From: Gnetum montanum
Taxonomy: Eukaryota; Streptophyta; Gnetopsida; Gnetales; Gnetaceae
Direction: 5' to 3'
NCBI GenBank assembly: GCA_015680685.1
Contig: MNCI01006555.1
Location: 874,215 to 938,214, forward strand
Length of the DNA: 64,000 nt
Positions 10,926 to 23,100 of the stretch are shown one piece after another; the stretch's first letter is position 1, and each line of letters opens with the position of its first letter. A program made the position numbers and the translations under genes. The notes below the pieces were generated by a model. It worked only from the letters and a program-made list of their open reading frames with translations, did no database searches and was not told the DNA's origin.

Positions 10926-12086
10926 AAGCGTGCTCGACAATATGTGCTCATGGGAAATGATGCCCTGTGCCGACGATCCTACAACGGGATATTGCTAGCA
11001 TGCGTGGGTGATGAGCAAGTGCAAAAGGTAGTTAATGAGATCCATGAAGGGTTGTGCGGTGGACATATCGCACCCAAGATTATGGCTACGAAAATTAGAC
11101 GCCTAGGGTACTATTGGCCCTACATGGAGCATGACTGTCTATTGAAATTCAAGACGTGTGACATGTGCCAAAGATATGCAAATCTCATACACATAGCATG
11201 TACAGACCTGCACCTAATGCAAATCACATGGCCCTTCCAACGATGGGGATTAGACCTCATAGGGCCTATTACGCCTAAGTCCTCTACGAGGCATAGCTTC
11301 ATTATCACCACCATAGAGTATTTTACCAAGTGGGTGGAAGCTATTCCCCTAAGGAAGATAACATCTCAGAAAATCTGCCATTTCATCCTTGATAACATCG
11401 TAACTAGGATTGGGCTTCTAATGACTATTGTGACTGACAATGGGCCACAATTCAGCAGTATGGAAACTTGAACCTTCTGTAGCAACCTAGGCATTAAACA
11501 ATCATTTTCTTCCCCTTATTATCTCTAGTCGAAAGGGCAGGTGGAAGCTACAAATAAGTCCATCATCAACTTGTTGAAGCAGATGCTCAACAACGGCAAG
11601 AGGTAGAGGCACGAGCAAATCCTTTACATCCTCTGGGCCTACCGAATGACTTGTAGAACTACGACAAGTAAGACCCCTTACAGTCTCATTTAAGGATCTG
11701 AAGCTGTATTGCCTCTTAAGTTGCAGGTACCCTCACTGCGGATGATCCTGTTCGATGTCGTGAGCAAAGCCCAGAACAACGAATTGTAGACCATCAACCT
11801 TGACTCAGTGGAGGAGGAACACATGTAGATGCTGAGATGAATCGAGCACTACCAGAGCAAACAGCAGCAGAAGCACTGTGCAGACCCGCATCGACGACCA
11901 GTGCAGAAGGGAGACCACGTCCTCAAGGTCGTCCGTGAGCACGTGAGCAAATTCTCAGCCAACTGGGAAGGTCCTTACATGGTCACTAAAGCCTTCAGAA
12001 ATGGAGCCTTCAAATTGGCGGACATGGATGGTAATGAGTTTGCCAACCCAGTGAACCACACGTACCTTAAGTTGTACTACGTTTGA
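10926..12086 (+). pseudogene. INT: Integrase of Tat element
   Basis: The zinc-binding HHCC region is visible as HEGLCGGH and CDMCQ. The catalytic core has WGLDLIGP (Asp), VTDNGPQF (Asp) and GQVEATNKSI (Glu), so the DDE triad is kept. The C-terminal segment reads KFSANWEGPYMVTKAF and ends NPVNHTYLKLYYV, as in Tat integrases; no chromodomain follows. Stops at 11,469, 11,527, 11,604 and later break it. It would insert the cDNA into the genome. Confidence 0.92.
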
Positions 12087-12115
12087 AGCACAACGGAAAC
12101 AATAAGCACCGTCTG

Positions 12116-12424
12116 CTATGACGATAAACTGGTAGTCGCACTAAGCATCGTTTGCTACGACGATAAACTAGCAACAACACTGAGCAGCATTCACAATGAT
12201 GATAAACTAGCAACATCAAGTAGTGTCCGCCACAACGTTAAACTAGCGACAACTGTCCGCTGCAACGTAAAACTAGCACTGTTAGTCCACTATGACTATA
12301 AACTGGCGTTGCACATTTGTTACGATGTTAAACTGGTGTGTACGGTCTACTGGGATCTTAAACTAGCGCGGCAGTCTGCTGGGATCTTAAATCAGTACAC
12401 AGTCTACCAAGACCTTAAATTGGG
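12116..12424 (+). repeat. ~30-40 bp tandem repeat, about ten copies, TAAACTAGC core
   Basis: Copies of a unit like GCTACGACGATAAACTAGCA begin near 12,116, 12,149, 12,190, 12,230, 12,258, 12,288, 12,318, 12,348, 12,377 and 12,408. Spacing is 28-41 bp. The TAAACTAGC core is the most conserved part; later copies drift. Tandem repeats between integrase and the 3' LTR are typical of Tat elements. Confidence 0.88.
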
Positions 12425-13421
12425 TTCGCATTGCATCCCCAGCACACACCAGCACCAGATACACACCGAACGAGTGGGCGTGATGCTAATGTGTGGGTGG
12501 GACGTCGTAGCTTTGGAATGCCATTCACGACACACTGAGAACACGGTTGGGAACATATGCGTTGCCGCCACCCTTGGCATCATGCTAACTCTTTGAAGAT
12601 GCTATATGGCGTCACACTCACCGTCCGAACCTATCGTCGCCACGGCCCATCACCTTGACAGTAGTTCTTGAGTTAGCTCCTACATTTGGAGTTTCGGCAG
12701 TATTGTGGCCTAGTTACAATATTGTTGCTCCATCTCCCTGCCAATGCCTGGGCTTGCATGATGTTAGCTATGTGGTGATCGATCCCATAGCTGAATCAAG
12801 AATGCAAACCCCTAGTAGGGATTCCAGAGCATATGCACCCGCAATAGCTCCCGATGCCATCGAGGCCAACTCCTCCACGCTGACACTACCAAGGCCGCTG
12901 TTGGCTTTCCTGCTTTGGGCATCTCACACCAGCAACGATGCACAAGAGTAAGAACAATTCCAACAGATAGCAAGATCCTGTCCTCGCAAACAAATCTCGC
13001 TACAGCAGCAAATGTTATAGCATCGCGAAGCGAGTGCCTCGACTAACATAGCTTTTTGAGAGTGCAAACTCCCGCACGTGCGTAACACAACTTGCTGTAT
13101 GGAAGGTGTCTATAGACAAGTCAAAACCTTTCATGGATGTAATGCAACTCATCCTACAAAGGGGGCACCTGCCTATAGGAGGTTGAAGAACAACACTAGC
13201 CAAAGATGAAAATGCAAATGAGCCCCCCAAGGCACTCTGATGGAGGACGCTGCTAAACATCATCTTTGCTCTCTACCTTTACCTCTGCAAAACCAATGCA
13301 ACACTCTAAAGTGCAGCTAAGCATTGTCTTAACACTCACCGAGCAACAACTTTATCATTTTGCCTGCTGCGGTGTTTCGTATTCTTTGCCGGTGCCCATC
13401 GAGCCTATTCTCCAGACGTCA
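12425..13421 (+). other. Untranslated spacer between repeats and 3' LTR
   Basis: Two short open stretches exist (12,309-12,596 and 12,655-12,951) but neither shows a domain. This looks like the long 3' untranslated region common in Tat elements. GC content is higher than in the Athila-type DNA to the right. Confidence 0.5.
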
Positions 13422-13436
13422 ACAAAGAGGGGCCAA
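13422..13436 (+). other. Polypurine tract of Tat element
   Basis: ACAAAGAGGGGCCAA directly precedes the LTR start TGAAACACCC. It is the expected plus-strand primer site for Ty3-type elements. Confidence 0.7.
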
Positions 13437-14167
13437 TGAAACACCCTAAAAAATGTGGGGTCATCCTTGCTTCACCAAGCTCTTACAGTCCATGCAGCAC
13501 TACGACAGTTCATCAGGAGGAGAATGTTCTGAGTTCAGGCTGGCCAATTCAGCAAATTTTCTACTTAGAGCATGGATAGGTTCTGTGTCATCCTACCTGT
13601 CAACCAAAGTAGCCTGACAAGCCGATAGCCTACTCAAAAATGATGCGCAGAATTGGCAGCAGCACTTTGGACGTGCAAAAAATAGTTCGGCAAGTTTTCT
13701 AAGTCATGAAGTCTGCTACGCTACACTAAGCTACATGGTGCAGCGAGGTGTGGAAATCCTGCAGAGGGGATAGAAGGCAGCTCGAAAGGCAGAATCAACA
13801 AAGTTCACAAAACTTGCATCGCAGAAGACAAAGTTTGTAAATCGGCAGAACTTTTGCGACTAAGGCCAGTTGCTACGCTACGTAGCATAGCAAGCATACA
13901 ACATGTAGCAGAATGTACAACAAGATGCTATGCCATGCTAAGCATGTTATGCTACAAAGCACAGCAAGGCATGAGGGTAGTTGTGTGACCTCAATGCACT
14001 CCACCTAATTGGACCGTTGGCGCATGTCTCGAGATGACGATGGCGTAATTACGGCATGGCAGGCTCGTAGTTATTGCATGAAAAGATTGCATTACAACGA
14101 TATTGTAGGTCCAATTGTCATACATGGCGTGAGTGGCATCGACAAGTTAATGCATGCCTTCTAGTCC

Positions 14168-14175
14168 TATAAATA
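14168..14175 (+). promoter_or_regulatory. TATA box of Tat LTR
   Basis: TATAAATA followed by CCCCAGCAAAC. Transcription would start about 30 bp downstream and enter R/U5. Confidence 0.65.
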
Positions 14176-14721
14176 CCCCAGCAAACAACATTAAAAAAAA
14201 AAGAAGAGTTCGCATGTTTTAAAAGAACAGCACTTAAGGGATGAGAACTTTTTGAATCCTAAAAACTTCTCTCCTCTCTGGCATTATAACATCAAGCATT
14301 GTGAGCTCTCTGTTTGATACTGCAAACAGTTAGCATTTTTAGCTGACACTCTATTCCACCTTTCTTCTACTACCTTGGTAGAATTTCTGCATTATCAACA
14401 CCTAAGTCCATGCCCTAGTACAGTCTGTTTTGCTCTGCACATCTTGGTTACTCTCAGGATCTTTGCACTTCATCACGCTGTGCAACCGACTGTATCCATC
14501 TTAATAGAGCAAGTTTGTAACTTCGAAGTGGTGCATGTTTCTAACTACACTTTACTTTATTTCTTGGCTGCTGTCCCGTTTGCATTACTTTTTTCTATTT
14601 TATTCACTTTCAAGAATTACTTCGCATTATTGTCACATTTTCTGCTTTATTTACTTTCAAGAATCATTTTGCATTTCCATTTCGCATGTCCATTCCGTCT
14701 CAAAGGTACACATTGCAAAAG

Positions 14722-15163
14722 GCTATATTGACACTGACGTAAGTCCCTGTCTGATTGACCAGACCATTCAGGGTGCCCTGTATCCGCACACATCCAGAAT
14801 GGCCCTCCTACGGGTGCAGGGTCGAAACTGTCGTGCCTGCCGATGTTTTCGGTCGCTACAGATCTTGGAGCAGTGCACTTTCTTACCCAAACTTATTTCA
14901 TTTTGTTTTGTCATTTTCATGTTTTGCATTGTTCTCAATCAATTCACGTTCATCACTTATCGCTCAACGTGCATATAACAACCTTAAAATCAATGTTTAC
15001 GATAGGTTATTGTACACCGCTTAAGTCCTTGTTTGATCGACCAGACTATTCAGGGCACCCTACATTTGTTTACATCCAGCACAGCCCTCGCAAGGATACA
15101 AGGTTAGGATGTATGCCCGGTGACCTCTCAGTGTTCCAGCCACCGATGTTTTTGGTCGCTACA
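14722..15163 (+). repeat. Tandemly duplicated end of Tat LTR
   Basis: A block from AAGTCCCTGTCTGATTGACC to GGTCGCTACA (about 14,731-14,860) recurs as AAGTCCTTGTTTGATCGACC to GGTCGCTACA (about 15,023-15,163). The period is close to 300 bp. The copies are clearly related but diverged, so the duplication is old or was inherited by the family. Confidence 0.75.
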
Positions 15164-16950
15164 GTCATAACATGCAATAAGTATGCCAAAACATTAGACG
15201 TTCAAAGATGCTTATATGCAACAATCACAAAATAAGAGGGTACCCAATGGCTAACAATAGATGATAGCTCCAGTTCAAAAATATGCATTGAACTAGTTGA
15301 ACTCCTCACAAGTGCTTATATTAATAAGATAGATGAAATGGTGTAAATTCAAAACCAATTCTTCTACACATAAGCATAAATGAATTGGGGATAGTTAGAA
15401 ATTCTTGAAAAGTTAAGACAAGAACCTCTTGAATTCAAATATTTACCAATAACTCTAGAGTATATATTTCTTGATAATGGTAAGTTGGTAATCATCAATG
15501 CTAATCTCATTAAAGAATAGAAAGGAAAGTTGCTAAAAGTTGTAAACAAATAACCAACAATATTTTTCTAGTCTATGATGAATTAACTTAAATAGATCCA
15601 CGCATATGTCATCATTGAATCTATATAGACTCCACCATCAAATCAAAGAGGAAACTGTAAAAAAGATTGAATCCAAAGCTAAAAAAATTGTTAAAATGAT
15701 GTTAAAAAACTTATTAAGGAAGGATTCATTTACCCAGTGGCAGATAGTGAGTGGGCAATCTCACTTATTATTATGCTAAAGAAAGGAGGATAATGAAGGG
15801 TTTGTATAGACTTCAAGCTATTAAAGATGGCCACATTTAAAGATCAATTTTCATTGCTATTTGTGGACCAAGTATTGGATATAATTGTGTATGGTGGGTC
15901 CAAAATAATTTAAATTGTACTAGAAGACTAGGCCAAGAAAACTTTTATAAGTTCCTAGGGAACTTTTGCATATAAAAAGATGATCTTTGGCCTCTGTAGT
16001 GCTCCTATAAATTTTCAATGCCTAGTCCTAAGCACTTTTTAGTAGTAGATTAGTATTGATGTGGAAACCTTCATGGATGAATTTTCCACATATGACACTA
16101 AATTTGAACATGCATTGGACCATGTTGAGCATGTACTAAAATGATGTATGGAGACAAAATTGTAGCTCAACTAGCAAAAAAGGAATTTGATGGTCCAAGA
16201 TGACATTATCTTGGGGCATAGGATTTCAAGGAAAGTAATTGAGATGAATCTTAAAAAGGTAAGGATCATCCAAGAAAATAACTAGATAACTCAAATTGTT
16301 AATAATGCGAAGATGTTCCTTGGCCATATCGGTTACTATTGGCACTTCATTAAAAATTTCTCTAAATATACCAACTTGCTAGTAGAGATTACCAAGAAGG
16401 ATGTAGTTTTTGAATGGACTAAGGAATGTGAATAAGCATTCCAACATTTGAAGCAGAAGCTCATAGAAACTCCAATTCTATGCATCCCAGATTGGTCCAT
16501 ATCATTTCAAATCATGATAGATGCATCTAACCATGATTTTGGAGTCATACTTACATATATGGATGAATAAAAACATCCATATTATATCCATTGTGCAAGT
16601 AGAAGCATTATGGGTGTGCAACTCCACTACACCACCATTAAAAAAGAACTTACTGTGGTGGTGTATGCCTTAGAAAAATTTGGGCATAGTGTAGTTGGAT
16701 ATCCAATCATTGTGTGCACGGATCATATTGCAATTCTGTTCTTGATGAATAAACCAATGGTAAATCCTCATATTATATGATAGTTGGTAATCTTACAGGA
16801 ATATGACCTCATCATGATGGATAGAAAAGAAACCAAGAATGTAGTTGTAGATCATTTATCTTAGTTAAGATGGAATAACAATGATGAGGAAGAACCTTTA
16901 TTTGATCAATTTCCAGATAGACTTCTCTTTGGTAGGTCCACTAAAGTTCA
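15164..16950 (+). pseudogene. RT: Protease-RT linker, RT and RNase H of Athila-type element
   Basis: Strongly decayed, but the order matches the copy at 57.0-58.7 kb: KKGG then a stop, VCIDFKLLKMATFKDQFSL, YKKMIFGLCSAPINFQC, and ETFMDEFSTYD in place of FMDDFSTYG. The second catalytic Asp codon is GAA (16,079-16,081), so FMDD has become FMDE. RNase H shows VIMDAS-type sequence, HYTTIKKELTVVVYALEKF and NVVVDHLS. Several frame breaks are present. Confidence 0.82.
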
Positions 16951-16989
16951 TGCATCAATGGTCACAAATTGCTACAATATGTTCCTCTT

Positions 16990-18235
16990 ATATCCACTCA
17001 CAAAAGAGACTGTTATTCATGAGATCTTAGGAAGAAATAATAGTTTCTTTACTAGGTCAAACATTATATGGATATTGAAGGGAACCTTTATAGGGTTTGT
17101 GTTGATGGTCTAGTATGATGGTGTGTACTTGATGCAAATCAATTGAGTTCCTCCAAGATTCTCATGAGTATTCTTATGGGGCCACTATGTAGGAAGTAGG
17201 ACAACCATAAAGATCTTAATAGTAAGATACTTTTGACTAATAATCTTTAGGGAAGCTCACAATTTTTCCCATTCATGTAAGAGGTGTCAATGAGATGAAG
17301 GAATGAAAATTCAAATGGAATGGTTCCAATAGTGGATTTAACCACTAAAGTCTTATGATCATTGGGGAATTGACTTCATAAGAGCCATCACCTCCATGTA
17401 CAATAAAAATGTCTACATTATTATTATCGTTAACTATTGTACTAAGTGGGTTGAAGCTGTAGCTATATCTAATTGTACATCTATCACTACAACTTGATTT
17501 TTTCAATAATAGATGATAAAAATGTTTGGCGTTCCTAGAGTACTAATTTATGATAACAAAAAAAGTTTCATAGGTTCTACTTTTCAAAAGTTAATGTAAC
17601 ACTTAGGGATGCAACATAAACTTACAACACCCTATCATCCTTAAGTCAATGATCAAGTAGAGGTCACTAATAGGGAAATCACATAGATTGTAATGTAAAC
17701 TATTAGTAGATATACGAAGGATTGGAGCACTAAACTCAATGATGCCATATCTTCTTATAGGTTTCTCTCCATATGAGTTAGTGTATGGAAAGTTACCCAA
17801 AGTTTCAATTTAAATTGAACACTGTACATCAAAACTACTTGCGAACTTCACTTAGACATTAACCTAGCATAAAAATAATGACTTGTGATGCTAAACATAC
17901 TAGACAAAAATCAAAGAGTAGCACTAATGATGAATGAAGTGCACAAAACACACATTAAATAAAATAACATCATGACATATTAATTAGAAAAGTTACATTC
18001 AAACTAAGAGACAAGATTCTCTATTGGAGTTCCATACATGTGCTATAATGAACTAGGTTCTAGATATTATGGAAAAGTTCTTGCATTTTCCAATTAACTT
18101 TTCTTTTTGGAGCTATGAAAATTTACCACCCAAAAAGCCCTTAAAAGTACATGCTAGTTAACATCCAAAACTTAAACCATTCATTGACTTCCAAGTAACT
18201 AACCTTAAAATTAACACCTATGATCACAAACAAGC
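16990..18235 (+). pseudogene. INT: Integrase of Athila-type element
   Basis: SYDHWGIDFIRAITSMY keeps the first catalytic Asp; LIYDNKKSFIGSTFQKL covers the second; YHP, a stop, then VNDQVEVTNREIT keeps the Glu. SPYELVYGKLPKVSI follows. Many TAA/TAG codons interrupt it. It aligns with the integrase at 58.8-60.0 kb and carries less damage at the active site than that copy. Confidence 0.82.
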
Positions 18236-18267
18236 ATGCTACATTTTTTGAATCTCCTTTAAACTTA

Positions 18268-18281
18268 GTCATGGGGGAGAT
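18268..18281 (+). other. Conserved post-pol polypurine tract, candidate internal priming site
   Basis: GTCATGGGGGAGAT sits just after integrase. The same string occurs at 60,071-60,084, and GTCATGGGTGAGAT at 30,448-30,461, each at the same place relative to pol or its remnant. The 3' tract before the LTR is a different one, GTGGGGGTA. A role as a central polypurine tract is inferred. Confidence 0.5.
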
Positions 18282-20199
18282 ATCCATCTACCATAATATC
18301 TTGATGAGGATAATATATTTTTCTTCTTTTTGTTTTACAATTTTCTTTATATGTTTTTTACTTTGTTAATATTTTATTAATTATTTAATATATTTTCTTT
18401 TCTTTGTTATTCTCTTATTATTTTCTTGTTATTTTCATTTAATCTTATTTTAAATCTCAAATTTTATTCCATGGATACTATGAATTTTGAAAATTTTTAA
18501 ACACAGCTATCAATGTTATGATTGATTGAAAATGATCAACTTTATGCTTGGATTATGTTTTCTACTAGTAGTCTATAAGTTTTTTGGTAGTATCAGGTAG
18601 TGAGTTCATGACATTCACCGATTTATCTATTTCATGTGAATTTTGCATCATGGAAACATGAAGGTACTTTCACATTAAAACTAAATGCGACATGTTATCT
18701 TGTTACCCAACAAACTAGGAAAGGACCAAGTGGAAATGGAAAAGGGTATGACCTCAAGGGGATTTTTTCTATTCTTTTCTCAACTTTCTTCTTAAGTTTT
18801 ATAATTCTTCATTGGTATATCATCACTCCTACTATGAACCATAAAAGGAAACATATCTTTGCATGGTGTGCTTCCCATAAAAAAAAAACAACAATAATAA
18901 TAACGAGTTATAGAGTTAGAAAGAGATGTTACCCATGCATGAAGGCACCTCTATAACTAAGATCCTACCCACTCCTTCTTTTCTTGGAGTGATGGTTATC
19001 TTTTATGACTATCATAAGCTCTTGATGGTAGAAGAGAAGGAATATGTCAATGTGAGATTACTATAATTGGAATGGACTTGTTCTAGACCTAGAATAGGAC
19101 GGTATAAAATCATCTCATAAATTTCACCAAGGACCTTTTATGACCAAGATGCATATTATCCATCTATCGTTCTCTATATGCCATTTACTCACTCCATTTT
19201 CTATCATCTCACTACCTGATACCAAGGTAAATTGATAGCTTTGTTTTATAGTTTGCATATTCCTAAGATAATTTCTCACAAGGATACTAAATTTAACTAA
19301 AACTAACTATTCATCATCCTAGGTGCCTATAGACTCCCTATGATGTGGTTATGCAAGGGCACATTAGGAATAAGCCTACTTTGGAAAGGATCCATGTGCA
19401 TCTCTTTTATTTTATCTTAAGTTCAATTTCCTAGCCATAGGTCTCATTGCAAACTTGATCATCTTGATAGCTTGAAACATCATGTTTTTGCTCTATTTTG
19501 GCATTAGAAACATCCTTCACAAACTCATCCCTTGCACTCAACTTCAATTTTTAAAATCATACCTTCAATTGTATTTTTGCTAGAATTTTCCAATTTCTTG
19601 GATTCCATTTAGCTCTTGTTTCAACCGCAAACATTTTCAAAATCCCTTGATATCCTTAAGTGAAAAATTCCCAGGAATAGTTGCATTAACGCATCCCCAT
19701 TGATGTAGTAAGCTTAGTCAGCATAGCCCCATCAATACAAGATAGAAATTCTATATATACCTGTGACAGTTACCTCATTTTCTCTATTTCTTCCAAATGC
19801 AAGAGGAGTCTTTTCCATTTTTTAGAGCTTAGAGCCTTCCAAGAGCCATAAATTTTTAATTGCTTATTTGATTTTATTGGTTCTTCAATCCTCGAGCTAC
19901 TAGGGGTATGCTTTACATTGTGAGGACATCAAATACTAGGTTTTCACTAAATATTTTTTGGAAATTTTTCTAACTTACTATGAATAATATATTACATTAA
20001 TAATTATAAAAGTTAATATCAATAATCAACCTTAGTTAAAGAATGAATTAAATAATAATAAAATAATATCATAAGCCTATGATCACTCAATAAGGATTGA
20101 ACAATAAAATCCCAACATCTAACCAATAAACATAAGGTATGTAAAGGAAATAAAGATTATAAGTAAGAAACTAATCTTGGGCTATGTTTATGATCATAG
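18282..20199 (+). other. Spacer between pol and 3' ORF
   Basis: T-rich at first (18,300-18,480), then mixed. The short open stretch at 18,636-18,956 has no domain. An inverted repeat and TATATATA near 19,700-19,760 may be an internal promoter. The spacer ends at an AG/ATG junction. Confidence 0.5.
19699..19759 (+). promoter_or_regulatory. Candidate internal promoter for 3' ORF
   Basis: An inverted repeat ATTGATG (19,699-19,705) / CATCAAT (19,730-19,736) is followed by TATATATA at 19,752-19,759, about 440 bp before the ORF start. The stretch from GATGTAGTAAGCTTAG to CAGCATAGC resembles the first bases of this element's own LTR (GATGAAGTATTAGTAAGATAGC at 24,332). Confidence 0.38.
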
Positions 20200-23100
20200 A
20201 TGGCATCTAAGAGAGGATTGTAGGTAATAGGACTATCATAGCCTAGAGAAAAGTGACCACATTGTGGAAGAAACTAACAATAATAACAACAACAACAATC
20301 CCAAGAGGAAGTAGTTGAGGCTACCTATGCTATCAGACCTCTATGCAAGGATCCTAAGGTGGAATCTTTTTGTCAAATTTCTATAGTAGAAATAGGACAA
20401 TCTAGGTAGGATGAAGTTCCAAGACCCTGACCTAATCAAGAGGTCACACTCACAAAAGCTTTCTTGGAGAAGATTTGTACCAAAAAAAGATCCAAAGCTT
20501 CATCCTTTAGGAGTTGAATTTCAAACCATTACATGAGCTTGCACTAGAAGAGATTAGGACACAACTTCTAGGGTCTTGACTATGGTCCATTCTTTCTAAT
20601 AGTGTGGAATGGTACATGGAGGAAATCTACCTCTTCTAGAATAATCGACAAGGACATGCCATTGTAAAAATAAAAGACATTACAATCTCCTTCTCAGTTG
20701 AGGCCATTATAGAAGCCCTTGGATTGTCCAACACTAGGGCAAAGTTGACAGAGATATCTACTCAAGTGGACCTGGAAGCAAGAAAGAGTAAGTTCAATGG
20801 TGCTATGGAGTGGACTATAAGGAGTATGCTCTTCCCACTAAGGTAGCCTATCACCCTAATTTAATAATGTGGCCAAGCAAGGTTACAACCTTCTTTACCC
20901 GAGCATGTGCAGCTCTAATAAGGAAATTCTTAGTCAACCTACTGCAACTTATCTTCTTTAAAATAGAAAAAAATTTCAAGGAGAATGAGAAGGATAGGAA
21001 AACTCTTCCCTTTCCATGCCTCATTAGAAAAATCTATAAAAGGGGAGGTATAGTCCATTACTCAAATGATGTGATTTGTAGAGCTCTTGCTACATCTTGG
21101 TAGGAAATGATAAAGGATAAAGCTCCTGCCAAGCTTCAAAAAGAGGAGCAACCACCACCACCATTCCTTGCAGTACTAAAGAAAATACTTGAAATGTTCA
21201 TAGTTATAGAACAACTAAGGAAAATTAGAGAGTAGCAACTACAATAATAGTAAGCCTTTAGATGTGATGGAGAATCTTTAGTATATTGTTCAATCATGAG
21301 CCATTTAAAGGAGATCACAAGGGCCATTAGCTAGCTAGATAGTAAGATGACATTGTTGTTCTTGTCACAAAGAAATTAGACATCCCTTTGCTCCAATATT
21401 AGTACTAGAGAAGTCACTGTGTCCATACTAGGATAAGCATTCACTCAAATTTCTATGAATGTAACAACCTTCTTTGTCATGCTATAAGAAGGTAAGGAAT
21501 TAAGTCCTACTCATGTTTCACAAGGACTAAGAGATAGTATCAGAGGTGGTGACAAACTGTGTTGTAGAAGTTCTTAGTGCTCTTGTTGCACTGTTTCTGA
21601 TATTGCTATAATAGAAAATGTATAGTCGTTATCAGGAGCAAGAAGTAGAAGGATGAATGTTCCCTAAAATGAAGAAATGTTGGAATAACAAGTGGAACCT
21701 AGGTAACCAATTTTGAATATCCTTAATCTCCTAGAAGATATATCAGCTACCCAGTTTTAGCTATTGGAGATAAGGGGTAAGCTACTGATTGCAAATGTGG
21801 AACTTGAGAAGGCCACCATTAGTGTTCAACTATTTGTCACTAAGGTTGCAGAACTTAGAGGCTATCTGTTTGATCTTTCCATTCTAAAACTAGAACTTAC
21901 TAGAGATGAATCTTTTCAACAACTTCCAAAAAAAATATCAAGTGGCCAAAAGTGCTAAAATATGATGATATTTGAGGCATCACTATTAGAGGTAATGGAA
22001 AAAATCACTAACTATGACCTCTCTTAGGTTCTCAAGAAGAATATGATGCTAATCCATGATAACCATTACTTGTGGAATATTGAGTAGCAAAAAGATCAAA
22101 TGGTGGAGTACATTTACTAGTAGTAGAAAAAACTTACCAATATGAACTTGGATCTAAGGAGGTTTAGTGCAGAAAATAGGAATTTCTTGATGAAGAAAGT
22201 TTAGGCCTTTTGTCAAAGGACTACGAATGATGTCATCACCTAGAAAAATAAATTCCTAGAATATGAATGAGTTAAAAACCACTACAAGGACTAGGTTGGG
22301 ATGCTTAAGGAGGTTAACAAAAAGGAGATTGAGTTGGCTAGGTAAGATGAAGATGAACGAGATCCTTCAAAAACTCCAATAAAGAGGTGATGTATGGTAG
22401 CCCATCTTTGAGAGACTCATTAGATATATCCAAGGGGAGATCTACCTAAAGAAGTTGTAGATCAAAAAGATGACTAAATATATGGATCTTGTCAACCTTT
22501 GTTACACAAACTCAGCAATGCTAATAGTAGAAAGGTCTAGGATAAAACTAGAGAAGCACATGATCAATTCTTACCTTCTTTATGAAGTAGAGTTGAAGGT
22601 CCATAAAGAAACCAAATAGAAGTTGGAAGTGGTCAACATGGAGGTTAAATTTCTTAGAAGAAAATTTACTAATTAATGATCTATTGATGAGAACTTGGCT
22701 AGGAGAATAAGTAACTATCAGGAGTGAAATGCAAAGAAAATTCACATTACAAGAAAAAAGCCTATTAGCCACAATTTTAGTTGTAATTTTGGTAGGGATT
22801 CAAGGGTAGAAAAAATTTACCTTGTTTTCCCATCAAAAATTATACCCTATAGCCTTATTTTGGCAAAAAATCATGGATATTTTAATATGTAAAATGAAAT
22901 TCATGGCTCACAAGCCATGAATTTTATTATGCCAACATATGGGAGCTAAAAAGCTAAAAAAAATTGCCAAATTTGACATAAAAATTTGAAAATTTTGGTG
23001 TCTAATACACTATAAGTTTGGCCCATGACATAGTCCAAAAACGCTACCAAATGTGACAGAAAAATTCAAAAACGTTGGTGATCCATACATTGCATTTTTA

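Larger units (their letters stand above)
1..15163 (+). mobile_element. Tat-lineage Ty3/gypsy LTR retrotransposon, 5' end outside window
   Basis: Visible order: gag, protease, a long non-pol interval, RT, RNase H, second RNase H, integrase, tandem repeats, polypurine tract, LTR. The second RNase H after the first, the integrase C-terminal segment with NWEGPY and NPVN, and the large size are known marks of the Tat (Ogre/Retand-like) lineage. At least 15 kb is present and no 5' LTR is seen, so the element starts upstream of the window. The sequence just right of it (from 15,164) matches the pol of an Athila-type element aligned to 56.9-57.1 kb, so this copy was inserted into that older element. 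Every domain carries stops, so this copy is dead. Confidence 0.88.
13437..15163 (+). repeat. 3' LTR of Tat element (~1.4-1.7 kb)
   Basis: The LTR starts TGAAACACCCTAAAAAATG, the familiar TGTAACACCC-type start, right after the polypurine tract. It ends in GCTACA either at 14,860 or at 15,163; two related ends exist because the U5 part is duplicated. Beyond 15,163 the sequence is Athila-type pol. It holds a TATAAATA at 14,168-14,175 and a TAGC-rich palindromic stretch at about 13,870-13,965. Confidence 0.8.

Noticed and set aside
12309-12951. ORFs between integrase and the LTR
   Set aside because: The first starts in the tandem repeat array, the second has no domain; no splice or start context supports them.
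14375-15235. Several hydrophobic ORFs that could look like membrane proteins
   Set aside because: They lie inside the T-rich R/U5 part of the Tat LTR and have no conserved pattern.
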